Notes under the pieces: model-generated
Told to the model about the DNA's origin: nothing
The model's input: only the letters and a program-made list of their open reading frames with translations
Database searches by the model: none
Source: Anaerolineales bacterium
GTDB taxonomy: Bacteria; Chloroflexota; Anaerolineae; Anaerolineales; UBA4823
Length of the DNA: 36,162 nt
NCBI GenBank assembly: GCA_014859065.1
Contig: JACUUU010000004.1
Location: forward strand, 1-36,162
Reading direction: 5' to 3'
Shown here: positions 6,450 through 14,929 of the stretch, in pieces
How positions within the stretch are numbered: the stretch's first letter is position 1
Layout of the letters: each line of letters starts with the position of its first letter
Made by a program: the position numbers and the translations under genes

Positions 6450-7160
6450 TTATCTGCGGAAATCGACAAAGCGATAACCCACTCCTCGTTCAGTCAGGAT
6501 ATATTTGGGATTAGCAGGGTCTTCTTCGATTTTCTTACGAAGGTAATTGATGTACAGACGGACGTAATGGGGTTCATCACGATACTCATAGCCCCACACT
6601 TTTGTCAGCAGTTGATCATGGGTCACCACCCAACCTGCATTCTTAACCAGGTGGTAGAGCAAACGATATTCAGTGGGTCGTAAATTCACCAATTCTCCAG
6701 CGACCCAGACTTCCCTACGGTCGAAATCGAGTTTAAGGCGGTCATCCACTTCGATTAAGCCATGGGTACCTCCGGTTGCTGTCTCAGTCCGCCTCAATAC
6801 AGCTTTGACTCTGCTGACCAGTTCGCGCGGGCTAAATGGTTTCGTGATGTAATCATCGGCGCCCATTTCTAAGCCGCGCACGCGATCGTCTTCCTCCCCT
6901 TTGGCAGTCAGCATGATAACAGGGACAGTGCTAATTTCACGGATCATCCTAAGGACTTCGAAACCATCGATATCGGGAAGCATTACATCTAACAGGATAA
7001 TATCAGGAAGGACATTTCGGATTTTATTAATCGCCTCCACCCCATTCAATGCCTCACTGACCTGGAATCCATCATATTCCAGGTTCAGACGGATGAAACG
7101 AACCATCCGTTCTTCGTCTTCGACGACTAAAATCCGACGGTCTTTAAAATCGAGTTCCAT
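6450..7160 (-). CDS. OmpR/PhoB-type response regulator
   Basis: With ATG 7158-7160 the protein is 236 residues: receiver domain at about 8-122, winged-helix domain at about 138-234. Asp58 in [15 protein letters not shown] is the phospho-acceptor, EDE at 14-16 forms the acidic pocket, and [10 protein letters not shown] and [10 protein letters not shown] hold the conserved Thr and Lys. The output domain ends with [13 protein letters not shown] and TERGVGYRF, typical of PhoB-like DNA-binding wings. An upstream in-frame TTG at 7172 is less likely, because it contains the GGAG that serves as ribosome site for ATG 7160. It lies 18 bases after the 80-residue gene. No partner histidine kinase is present. 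Confidence 0.92.
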   Translation of the reverse strand: MELDFKDRRILVVEDEERMVRFIRLNLEYDGFQVSEALNGVEAINKIRNVLPDIILLDVMLPDIDGFEVLRMIREISTVPVIMLTAKGEEDDRVRGLEMGADDYITKPFSPRELVSRVKAVLRRTETATGGTHGLIEVDDRLKLDFDRREVWVAGELVNLRPTEYRLLYHLVKNAGWVVTHDQLLTKVWGYEYRDEPHYVRLYINYLRKKIEEDPANPKYILTERGVGYRFVDFRR

Positions 7161-7178
7161 GGGTTTCTCCAATCTAAT

Positions 7179-7421
7179 TTACTCGCGCACAAAACCGATG
7201 ATGCTCTCCTCTTCTTCAGAGGGAAGGACTTCCAAAAAGCTAATTTTATCGACCGGCCAATATACGGTGACCACCTTTTCTGCCAGGTAATGAAGGTCTT
7301 TGCCATCAATCTTCCTTGGGTTGCTCACTTTTATCAATGTGTCGTCCGGGTTTGGAAGTTCGTCTACTTCAGCGACCACGGGCTCAGAACCGGTGATGTG
7401 CAGTATTATTGTTATCGCCAT
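7179..7421 (-). CDS. Hypothetical 80-residue acidic protein in the signalling operon
   Basis: I do not recognise a named family. The protein has an N-terminal beta-strand stretch (ITIILHITG), a central DTLIKVSNPRKIDGKDL, then KVVTVYWPVDKISFLEVL and a very acidic PSEEEES followed by IIGFVRE. It looks like a small beta-rich domain and has no membrane segment. Its translation signals are good: GGAG 6 bases before the ATG. It sits 12 bases after the FHA gene and 18 before the OmpR-type regulator, so it is embedded in the phospho-signalling run and may link its two halves. It is a real gene by spacing and ribosome site; its function is unknown. Confidence 0.75.
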   Translation of the reverse strand: MAITIILHITGSEPVVAEVDELPNPDDTLIKVSNPRKIDGKDLHYLAEKVVTVYWPVDKISFLEVLPSEEEESIIGFVRE

Positions 7422-7433
7422 AATAATCTCCGT

Positions 7434-7862
7434 TCAATCTCCCAAGATAATCTGAAAAGTCATTTTACCAAGGGTCAGGATATCTTCAGGGACAAATGGA
7501 TGAGGGATATAAGCCTCTATACTTACTCCATTGATGAAAGTGCCATTGCTAGATCCAAGGTCGGTTATAGTTAGTTCGCTACCCAATTTTATGGTTGCAT
7601 GCATGCGAGACACGCCTTGTTCGAAAGCCTTGTAAGCTGATAAATCAACATCAGGTATGATCGATTGGCCTGAATCGATGCGACCTATTGTAAAAGACTG
7701 CACCTCCTCAAGCGGTATTTCATGGTCATGGTCGATAAGATAAAGCCAATATGAACTATCGCTGGCTGAGTTGTCACGCTCATGACCGAGAATATGACCA
7801 CATTGACTGCAGAACAGCGCTCCTAGAATTTCCTGGTGATGACAAGAGGGACAAAGGGTCAT
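7434..7862 (-). CDS. Zinc-ribbon plus FHA-domain protein
   Basis: A 142-residue protein. The N-terminus has a zinc ribbon with Cys4, Cys7, Cys18 and Cys21 (CPSC and CSQC). After a short linker, an FHA domain spans about residues 55-140 with the phosphothreonine-contact pattern: FTIGR, then GVSRMHATI (Arg, Ser and His), then LGSSNGTFING. FHA domains bind phosphothreonine peptides, so this is the likely reader of marks made by the kinase encoded upstream. Its ATG overlaps the stop of the J-domain/vWA gene as ATGA, implying coupled translation. No effector domain is attached, so it may act as an adaptor. Confidence 0.93.
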   Translation of the reverse strand: MTLCPSCHHQEILGALFCSQCGHILGHERDNSASDSSYWLYLIDHDHEIPLEEVQSFTIGRIDSGQSIIPDVDLSAYKAFEQGVSRMHATIKLGSELTITDLGSSNGTFINGVSIEAYIPHPFVPEDILTLGKMTFQIILGD

Positions 7863-9337
7863 GGTAAATGAATATTCTGACCACCGGAGAGCAGCAGAGC
7901 GCGTGTACCATATTTTATCCGTTTTTTCGAACTTGCGCTAATGGATAAACCTTTTTTCAAGTTAGCAACTTCATCCAGGATAGTTTTCGAGAGTTCCAGT
8001 TCATCGATTGAGACCAACCGGCTGGCTAAATATTCCAGTCGTTCTATTGCTGGTTCGAGATTCCCAGCATTGATATCCAGATAAGCTGTTTCTTGCATCC
8101 GGTATAGGGTGAGACGTTCCACCGCTCGAACGATCGCTTCAGGAGGTTTTTCTTCTGTGGGCATCACCCCATGCTCACGGTTGAGATTGATAAACATTGA
8201 GTCAAGCGAATTGAGATTATGGACGTATTGATAATTGATCCTGCCACTGAAAAGGTTAACCCTCTCATGCTTCTCGTGGCTGGGGTGAACCAGGAATTCA
8301 AGTAAGATATCCAGGTTGCCATTATTAGGTAAGTTGCCTAGGTAGATTGGATCGTGCTTCAGTAATTCACCGGTTTTAGGGTGAAGGCGAAAAGCGCAAG
8401 TAAGCTCGACGTTAGGGTTTGATCTTCCATGTAGGGCGACTTCACTGACTAATGATTGACTGAGGTTCTTAATTATGTCCTGTAGATTCTTTTCAATCTC
8501 ATCGGAATCGGCCACGTAAGCACTGCTCCCACCAGATGCAGTCGCAAGCTTATCGAGGAATACATCGTTCCATTCACTTCCAATCCCCAGGCAGGTTATT
8601 GCCACTCCTCGCCTGGCAGCGATATTTGCAAGTTCGAGGGAAGCTTGTTCGTCGCCGTATGTCCTTCCATCGGTAACCAAGACGATGTGATTGACTGCAG
8701 AATTATCTAACCGGCGGTAAACTTCTGCTACAGCAGCCTTCAATCCTTGAAATATTTCAGTTCCACCAGCAGATTGAAGTAAGTGGATAGCGCTCTCAAT
8801 TTCCCAAATTTCCCGATTAGCTCCAGAGGGGAGCAGCACTTCTGCTCTATCGCTGAAGGTAACGATAGAAAGACTACCCTTTTCTTTCAGTTCACGGGCT
8901 AATCTTATGGCTGTCTTTTTTAGGTTATCCAAGCGTTCACCTTGCATTGAAGTCGAGCGATCCAATACAAGGCATATATTCAATGGTAAGGTTGTTTGGG
9001 TGGTTGAGTCTTCAGCGGGTATAAGTGAAATTAAAGCGTAGATAAGTTGAGGCTCATCGCTCCTGAGCAACCGCGATTGCGAATAAAGAACCTCCAGGTT
9101 GATTGGTTTTTTGTGCTCATGTGGTGGTAGATCTCGGTCATATTCGACTCGCAGGTGAGGGTCGGAAAGAACCTCAAAAGCGTTCTGGATGCCTAAGAAT
9201 AGTTCTGTATCACCAGGATTAATGTTTACATCTGGGTGAAGTCGTAAAACGGCCTCATGGTAAGCGCGTCTGATTTCTTCTGGAGTTGCGTCTTTGCTTA
9301 ATCCCAGCAAACGGTAAAAATTGGGCTTTCTCTCCAT
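7859..9337 (-). CDS. J-domain / von Willebrand A domain fusion protein
   Basis: From ATG 9335-9337 the protein is 492 residues. Residues 5-70 are a DnaJ J-domain, starting NFYRLLGLS and containing the DnaK-contact motif HPD at 34-36. Residues about 118-285 are a vWA domain with a complete MIDAS metal site: DRSTS at 126-130, a Thr in GGTEIFQGL, and VTDGRTYGD. A beta-rich region and a C-terminal helical part with Leu-rich repeats of charged residues follow. The Gly/Phe and zinc regions of ordinary DnaJ are missing, so this is not a general chaperone; it may bring DnaK to a target held by the vWA domain. The frame extends upstream to 9403, but that start would overlap the phosphatase gene. It lies 10 bases after the PP2C stop and overlaps the FHA start. 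Confidence 0.9.
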   Translation of the reverse strand: MERKPNFYRLLGLSKDATPEEIRRAYHEAVLRLHPDVNINPGDTELFLGIQNAFEVLSDPHLRVEYDRDLPPHEHKKPINLEVLYSQSRLLRSDEPQLIYALISLIPAEDSTTQTTLPLNICLVLDRSTSMQGERLDNLKKTAIRLARELKEKGSLSIVTFSDRAEVLLPSGANREIWEIESAIHLLQSAGGTEIFQGLKAAVAEVYRRLDNSAVNHIVLVTDGRTYGDEQASLELANIAARRGVAITCLGIGSEWNDVFLDKLATASGGSSAYVADSDEIEKNLQDIIKNLSQSLVSEVALHGRSNPNVELTCAFRLHPKTGELLKHDPIYLGNLPNNGNLDILLEFLVHPSHEKHERVNLFSGRINYQYVHNLNSLDSMFINLNREHGVMPTEEKPPEAIVRAVERLTLYRMQETAYLDINAGNLEPAIERLEYLASRLVSIDELELSKTILDEVANLKKGLSISASSKKRIKYGTRALLLSGGQNIHLP

Positions 9338-9347
9338 ACCGATAAGG

Positions 9348-10280
9348 TCATCCTGGCAGCTGGACCAGGATCGCACTGATATTATCTGGCCCCCCAGCCG
9401 CATTGGCAGCCGCTACCATCTCTTGGCATGCTTGAGCAGGATGCGTATTGTTTAAGACTGAAGCAACGATTTCATCTTCAGGAACAACACCCCATAAACC
9501 ATCAGAGCAAAGCAGCAGATAGCCGGAGATTATCCGTTGGGAGGTTACATCAGCTTCTAAAGGTTCTCTTTGCCCTAAAGCGCGGTAGAGCACGTTCCGC
9601 TGGGGATGAACGGCAGCCTCCTCATCGGATAACTGTCCTAATTCTTGCATCCTTTGCACCAAAGAGTGATCGCGGGTGAGCGATGCTATTTGACCATCAG
9701 AATGGATTAAATAGGTGCGTGAATCCCCCACGTGGGCAATGGTTATCTGACCGCCCATGATAAGCATGGCGGTGATCGTGGAACCACCCCCTGGTGATTC
9801 GTGTTGTATGGCGCGATGTGCAATCTGGACACCTTCCTGCATGATCTCTTGAATCGATTGGTTTGGGGCGGAAGATGAGAGGTTGTATAGCGGGATGTAA
9901 AGGTTTCTGATCACATGGGTGGACATTGCGCGAACAGCGATCTCGCTGGCTAGTTCGCCATGAACATGCCCCCCCATCCCATCAGCGATGATATAGAAAC
10001 CAAAGGGTATGTGGGTGGAATTGCTCACTAACGTAGTCGTGAGGGTAAAGATGGCATCCTCATTGTGTTCTCTTTGCAAACCGGCAGAATGCCCACAACC
10101 GACCATCAGTTGGGGAGGTTCAAACAGGCTGATATGACCTGGGCTGTGCGCCGAAATTTCTCCGCTTGATTGGATGGTTTGAATGTCTTCTGTCGATTCT
10201 GATGCCGAGATATCCGAAATTCGGCGTTTGCCAAATAACCTTTGAAAAATTCCTGTCACCGGTTTGTGCCTCCCATTCAT
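9348..10280 (-). CDS. PP2C-type Ser/Thr protein phosphatase
   Basis: With ATG 10278-10280 the protein is 310 residues. GAGGGTGG lies just upstream and the gap to the kinase stop is 10 bases; a longer frame to 10379 would run back into the kinase gene. The first 55 residues are a basic then Ser/Thr-rich tail. The catalytic domain at about 58-310 has the metal-binding motifs REHNED (71-75 region), ADGMGGH at 99-105, AHVGDSR, CSDGLWG and GGPDNIS. It would remove phosphates from Ser/Thr of proteins marked by the adjacent kinase. It is soluble, with no membrane segment. The genes form a kinase-phosphatase pair as seen around PknB/Stp systems, but embedded with vWA and FHA genes. Confidence 0.93.
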   Translation of the reverse strand: MNGRHKPVTGIFQRLFGKRRISDISASESTEDIQTIQSSGEISAHSPGHISLFEPPQLMVGCGHSAGLQREHNEDAIFTLTTTLVSNSTHIPFGFYIIADGMGGHVHGELASEIAVRAMSTHVIRNLYIPLYNLSSSAPNQSIQEIMQEGVQIAHRAIQHESPGGGSTITAMLIMGGQITIAHVGDSRTYLIHSDGQIASLTRDHSLVQRMQELGQLSDEEAAVHPQRNVLYRALGQREPLEADVTSQRIISGYLLLCSDGLWGVVPEDEIVASVLNNTHPAQACQEMVAAANAAGGPDNISAILVQLPG

Positions 10281-10290
10281 CACGCCACCC

Positions 10291-12129
10291 TCAGACAAGC
10301 AGGGCGTATAGTTTATGATCTGTTGATCCAAAATAAATTTTGTTATCTTCTGCTGCTGGGGTGCCGGTAATTGGGCCATCCGATAAGAACTTCCAGCGCA
10401 ATCGGCCGGTACGATGTTCTAAACAATAGAGGTGACCGTCAACTGAACCACAGTAGAGAGAATCGGTGTATATTATTGCTGAGCCATTTACCTGGTGTTC
10501 AGTCTTGAACTTCCAGATTTCCTTACCAGAACCTGCATCGATACAGTAAATATGACCATCCGCAGACCCGACATAGACCTTGCCTTCATGAACCAGCGGG
10601 TTCGATATTGATCCTTTTCCCATACGAAAACGCCAAACAACCCACCCTGTTTTGGCTTCCACTGCGTAAATTGTCGAGTCCAAAGAACCAAAGTAAAGCA
10701 AGCCATCTGAAATTGCTGGCGAAGAAGTGATGGCGCGTTTGGCTTTGAATCGCCACTTCACCGCTCCGCGGAACTCTAAACAGTAGAAATCGCCTGCTTC
10801 TGTTCCAAAATAGATAGCTTCACCATCGACTATGGGGGTAGAACGAATTGGGGTGCCTGCTTCGGTTTTCCACACCTGACGACCACTTAGCAAATTCACA
10901 GCATGCATGAAACCATCGTCAGAACCGATAAACACGTGGCCGTGCGCAATCAAGGGGGATGAGCGCACCGGACCCTCGGTAAAATAGGTCCACACGACAC
11001 GCCCTGACCGGGACGAGACCACATGCAAGCGGTGGTCCTCAGACCCGACAAATATATCTCCCTCGTGGATTGAAGGCTTGCTTACGACACCTCCATCGGT
11101 TGGGTACTTCCAGTTAAACTCTCCGGTTGAAGCGTTGATCGAATAAAGGTTGTGGTCGTAAGAACCGATGAAAACCGTGCCTCGGTGAACCATAGGTGAA
11201 CCACGGATTTCGTCTTCACAAGCAAATGTCCACACCGGGTCGATAAATTTTTCCATATTGGGTTGTTCCTGTTTCTTGGTGTGTTTCAGAGGCCTGCTGG
11301 TAAATTCCCCGGTAGTTCGGGCGATGTTGATCAAGGCCTCTTTCATCGCCATCGCGCTCGGGAAACGGTCTTCAGGTTTGTATTGCAGTGCCTGGTTAAT
11401 GACATCAGCAAACGCTTCTGAAATTTGTGGGTTTATCCTGCGGATCGGTCGTTCAGAAAAAGAAAATGGTGGTTCCAGCCGGGGATCACGCCTGGTTAGA
11501 AGGTGGTGCAGGGTGGCGCCAAGTGAGTAAATGTCAGCCAATGCAGTTGCCTCGCCGCGATACTGTTCAGGAGGGGAGTAGCCCTCCGTTCCGATCATGG
11601 TGCCCTTTTCTCCAGTTTGAAAGTGCTTGGCAATGCCAAAATCTACCAGGATAATGTGGTTGTGCTCGTTGATCATCACATTGGAGGGCTTGATATCACG
11701 GAACACAATCGGTTCCGGTTTGAGAGTATGCAGATAATGCAGAACATCGCACAGCTCAATCCCCCAGCCAATCACTTGATGTTCAGGTAGAAAAGATGCG
11801 CTTTCATGTAGCAATTCTTCCAGATCTTTGCCTTTGACAAATTCCAGGATCAAATAAGAATTCTTCTCATAGGTGAAATAATCATATATGCGCGGGATTG
11901 CTGAGTGAGATAGGGTTGCCAGCAGATTCGCTTCGCGCTCAAAATTTCTGATAATCGTTTTCCGCAGGAGTGGATCACTCTCGCGGTTTATCATCTCCTT
12001 AACGGCAACCAGTTTAACCACATTGGGGAAGTGCATATCGCGAGCTTTATAAACCGCCCCCATGCCGCCAACACCGATGACACCCTGGATTACATAACGA
12101 TCACCAAGGGTGTAATTGGCTTTAAGCAA
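10291..12129 (-). CDS. Ser/Thr protein kinase with C-terminal eight-repeat PQQ-like propeller
   Basis: The frame from TTG 12127-12129 gives 612 residues. The kinase domain covers about 10-275: glycine loop GVGGMGAVY at 19-27, Lys44, FRDIKPSN at 143-150 (Phe in place of the His of HRD), DFG at 163-165, and SPPEQ in the activation segment. Residues about 295-612 contain eight similar blades, each with a Trp-containing strand (VWTF, NWKY, VWTY, VWKT, KWRF, VWRF, IWKF, RWKF) followed by VFIGS- or YFGS-like strands, as in PQQ/BamB-type beta-propellers. There is no membrane segment, so the protein is probably cytoplasmic and the propeller would bind a ligand or substrate. A stronger ribosome site lies upstream before an in-frame CTG at 12187-12189, which would add 20 residues. 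It heads the signalling run. Confidence 0.92.
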   Translation of the reverse strand: MLKANYTLGDRYVIQGVIGVGGMGAVYKARDMHFPNVVKLVAVKEMINRESDPLLRKTIIRNFEREANLLATLSHSAIPRIYDYFTYEKNSYLILEFVKGKDLEELLHESASFLPEHQVIGWGIELCDVLHYLHTLKPEPIVFRDIKPSNVMINEHNHIILVDFGIAKHFQTGEKGTMIGTEGYSPPEQYRGEATALADIYSLGATLHHLLTRRDPRLEPPFSFSERPIRRINPQISEAFADVINQALQYKPEDRFPSAMAMKEALINIARTTGEFTSRPLKHTKKQEQPNMEKFIDPVWTFACEDEIRGSPMVHRGTVFIGSYDHNLYSINASTGEFNWKYPTDGGVVSKPSIHEGDIFVGSEDHRLHVVSSRSGRVVWTYFTEGPVRSSPLIAHGHVFIGSDDGFMHAVNLLSGRQVWKTEAGTPIRSTPIVDGEAIYFGTEAGDFYCLEFRGAVKWRFKAKRAITSSPAISDGLLYFGSLDSTIYAVEAKTGWVVWRFRMGKGSISNPLVHEGKVYVGSADGHIYCIDAGSGKEIWKFKTEHQVNGSAIIYTDSLYCGSVDGHLYCLEHRTGRLRWKFLSDGPITGTPAAEDNKIYFGSTDHKLYALLV

Positions 12130-12186
12130 CCCTTCTCGACCTTTTCTCTGTTCTTCATCCTGGCTTGTGGTTATGCGATGAGTTTC

Positions 12187-12200
12187 CAGACTGGGCCTCC
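12187..12200 (-). promoter_or_regulatory. Strong ribosome site with possible CTG start for the propeller kinase
   Basis: On the minus strand GGAGG occupies 12200-12196, followed by 6 bases and an in-frame CTG at 12189-12187. No stop occurs in the 20 codons between this CTG and the TTG at 12129. No ATG or GTG is available in that stretch. Confidence 0.45.
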
Positions 12201-12417
12201 TAAATAAATCCTAAAAGCTACCATTAAGCATTACGATAACAAACAGGTAGAATACTGTCCATACTTATGAAACCAGCAGTCAATATACTCAATTTTTGAA
12301 CGGCTTTGAGCCTTCCATATCAATGCTAATTGAAGTATAGTTTCCCTGTATGCAGAATTATAGCATCCCCTGACTGGGAATGCATCTATACAATCATGTA
12401 AGGTCTGGGTTTTACTT

Positions 12418-13809
12418 ATGAAAAAAGACTATGAAGGATATCTCTCTCCCTTCAGCTGGAGATACGGGTCAGAGGAAATGCGTCAAATATGGAGCGAAGT
12501 GAACAAACGTCGCCTTTGGCGTCAAATCTGGGTTGCACTGGCAGAGGTGCAGGCTGAGTTTGGATTGGTGCAGCCGGAACAGGTTGACGATTTGCGAGCG
12601 CACGTCGACGCTGTAGATGTTGGACGAGCTTTGGAGGTCGAAGCGGAAATCCATCACGATCTGATGGCTGAGTTGATGGTCTTCGCGGAACAAGCACAGA
12701 AAGGGGGAGGCGTCTTACACATGGGAGCAACCTCAATGGATATCGAGGACAACGCAGATGCTTTGCGCGTATGTCTTTCTCTCGATTTAGTGCTCGAAAA
12801 CCTACGTACCCTGTTGAAGCTCTTTGCGGATAAGATTGAAGCCTGGGCTGATACTCCCTTGATCGCCTTTACCCATTTACAGCCAGCTGAACCATCGACG
12901 TTGGGTTACCGCCTATCGATTTACGGTCAAGACACGCTCACTGATTGGGACAGCTTGAATCAGCTTCGCCAACGGGTGAGGGGAAAGGGTTTCAAGGGAG
13001 CAGTAGGATCGCGGGCTTCTTTTGGAGAATTGATTGGAGTTGAGAACCTGGCAGATTTTGAAGAACGAATGAGCGCACATTTGAAGCTCGAGTTTTTTCC
13101 AGTGACAACCCAAACTTACCCTCGAAAACAGGATTACCAGATAGTTAGCACGCTGGCAGGGTTGGCTGCCTCGTTGTACAAGTTTGCATTTGACCTGCGC
13201 CTGCTGCAATCGCCCCCCATTGGGGAATTAGCGGAGCCCTTCGGGAGCGCTCAAGTTGGCTCTTCAGCCATGCCCTTCAAACGCAACCCAATCAATGCGG
13301 AGAAAATCAATTCATTAGCTCGCGCCTTAGCTCAGATGCCGCGCCTTGCCTGGGATAACGCTGCCCATTCTTTGCTGGAACGGACTTTGGACGATTCAGC
13401 CAACCGGCGGACATTGCTGCCAGAGGCGTTTCTTACTGCTGACGAACTTTTAATGGTGGCGATTTGGATCTTGCAAGGGTTACATATCGATGAAACCGCA
13501 CTTGCCCGCAACCTTTCCATTTATGGACCATTTGCGGGCACTGAGCGAGTATTAATGGCTTTGAGTAAATGTGGGGCTGACCGGCAGGTGATGCATGAAC
13601 GCCTGCGTGATCACGCATTGGTAGCCTGGTCTGCCATAAAAAATGGGCAACCAAACCCTTTGGTTGATCTGGTCACCCGGGACGTATCTTTCAGCGCTTA
13701 TCTTTCCAGAGAACAACTCCTGGCCTTGTTGGATGCTGAACTTTACATCGGAGATGCACCACAACGAGCGCTGCTGATGGCCAAGGCAATCCGCGACACC
13801 ATTGATTGA
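12418..13809 (+). CDS. purB: Adenylosuccinate lyase
   Basis: A 463-residue protein of normal length for PurB, which catalyses two steps of purine synthesis: cleavage of SAICAR and of adenylosuccinate, each releasing fumarate. The superfamily signature GSSAMPFKRNP is at 281-291 and includes the catalytic Ser of the mobile loop. HMGATSMDIEDNA near 101-113 and THLQPAEPSTLG near 152-163 hold the other active-site segments, with His153 in the general-acid position. It is alone on the plus strand between minus-strand genes, so it has its own promoter; a TACAAT at 12389-12394 is a possible -10, but no matching -35 was found. The ribosome site is weak. Confidence 0.95.
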   Translation: MKKDYEGYLSPFSWRYGSEEMRQIWSEVNKRRLWRQIWVALAEVQAEFGLVQPEQVDDLRAHVDAVDVGRALEVEAEIHHDLMAELMVFAEQAQKGGGVLHMGATSMDIEDNADALRVCLSLDLVLENLRTLLKLFADKIEAWADTPLIAFTHLQPAEPSTLGYRLSIYGQDTLTDWDSLNQLRQRVRGKGFKGAVGSRASFGELIGVENLADFEERMSAHLKLEFFPVTTQTYPRKQDYQIVSTLAGLAASLYKFAFDLRLLQSPPIGELAEPFGSAQVGSSAMPFKRNPINAEKINSLARALAQMPRLAWDNAAHSLLERTLDDSANRRTLLPEAFLTADELLMVAIWILQGLHIDETALARNLSIYGPFAGTERVLMALSKCGADRQVMHERLRDHALVAWSAIKNGQPNPLVDLVTRDVSFSAYLSREQLLALLDAELYIGDAPQRALLMAKAIRDTID

Positions 13810-13842
13810 AGGCTGCGGGGATCAATAAGGTATCGGAGCAGC

Positions 13843-14835
13843 TTACCGGAAATTAGGCAGCGGTTTTGGTTTGTTGTCGAGGATATTTTCGATGCGATCC
13901 AGGACATCCTCGCTGAGCAGGTCTGCAACTTCGAGTGCTTTCATATTCTCGTCTACCTGTTCAGGTCGTGAAGCCCCAGTGATGACCGTGCTGACGTTGG
14001 GATTCTTCGAACACCAGGCGATCGCCAGCTGGGCAGTCGTGCAGCCTAAATCTTTTGCGATCTCGCTCAACTGGCGAACTTTTTCAATATTTTTTTGCCC
14101 CTCGGCGCCTTCCAAGCGTTTGCGCAGCCAATCATAACCCTCCAAGGAAAAGCGGCTACCTGAGGGGATACCTTGGTTGTATTTCCCGCTGAGCAGCCCG
14201 CTGGCAAGGGGACTCCAAATTGTAGTGCCCAGTCCAATCTCTTTATAAAGACGTATGTATTCACGCTCGATACGTTGGCGTTTGAACATATTGTATTCGG
14301 GTTGTTCCATAACAGGCGGGATGAGATGCTCGCGACGAGCGATACCGTACGCTTCCATGATTTGGTCGGCGTTCCATTCACTGGTACCCCAATAAAATGC
14401 CTTGCCCTGATTTATTACATGATTCATCGCTCGGACGGTCTCTTCGATAGGCGTTTCGATGTCTGGGCGATGGCAGAAGATCAAGTCCACATAATCCATC
14501 TGCAAGCGCTTTAAAGCTGCGTTGGTGCCTTCAATGATGTGTTTCCAGGACAAGCCACTGTCGTTTGGTCCATCCCCTCCCCAAAATATCTTGGTCGATA
14601 TGACTAAATCAGATCGTTTCCAACCGGTTTTTTTGATCACATTACCCATCACGATCTCACCATTGCCCGAGCCGTAAGCCTCTGCATTATCGAAGAAATT
14701 TACACCAGCTTCATAAGCCGCAACCATGCATTTGAAGGTGACATCTTCATCGACCTGCTCTCCATAGGTGACCCAGGCACCAAGAGATAGGGCTGATACT
14801 TTGATTCCAGCGCATCCAAGATTGTTGTATTGCAT
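13843..14835 (-). CDS. Aldo/keto reductase (AKR6 / K-channel beta-like)
   Basis: A 330-residue TIM-barrel oxidoreductase. The catalytic tetrad is visible: Asp49 and Tyr54 in [10 protein letters not shown], Lys82 in ISTKIFWGG, and His122 in [31 protein letters not shown] and the NADP-contact TGASRPEQV match the branch that includes Kv-beta subunits and bacterial YghZ-type enzymes. The expected reaction is NADPH-dependent reduction of an aldehyde or ketone; the physiological substrate is unknown. GGAGGG precedes the ATG by about 6 bases. It is last in a minus-strand row after the phosphatase-family gene, 94 bases away, and converges on purB with only 33 bases between stops. Confidence 0.93.
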   Translation of the reverse strand: MQYNNLGCAGIKVSALSLGAWVTYGEQVDEDVTFKCMVAAYEAGVNFFDNAEAYGSGNGEIVMGNVIKKTGWKRSDLVISTKIFWGGDGPNDSGLSWKHIIEGTNAALKRLQMDYVDLIFCHRPDIETPIEETVRAMNHVINQGKAFYWGTSEWNADQIMEAYGIARREHLIPPVMEQPEYNMFKRQRIEREYIRLYKEIGLGTTIWSPLASGLLSGKYNQGIPSGSRFSLEGYDWLRKRLEGAEGQKNIEKVRQLSEIAKDLGCTTAQLAIAWCSKNPNVSTVITGASRPEQVDENMKALEVADLLSEDVLDRIENILDNKPKPLPNFR

Positions 14836-14929
14836 GTTTACCCTCCAAATAATAAAAATGATTTGCTAGTCAGGTACGATCAAACACCTGATAAGTGTCT
14901 CACATGATGATGATTGCAGATGGTGGTTT

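Noticed and set aside
7161-7172. TTG start for the OmpR-type regulator
   Set aside because: These bases contain the GGAG ribosome site for ATG 7160, and receiver domains of this family begin at about that point.
9338-9403. Longer start for the J-domain/vWA protein
   Set aside because: It overlaps the phosphatase gene by 56 bases and adds residues ahead of the normal J-domain start.
10281-10379. Longer start for the PP2C protein
   Set aside because: It overlaps the kinase gene, while ATG 10280 has a good ribosome site and a 10-base gap.
5765-12129. Type VI secretion regulatory cluster
   Set aside because: Kinase, phosphatase and FHA genes occur in such clusters, but no secretion structural gene (sheath, ATPase, membrane-complex) is in the window.
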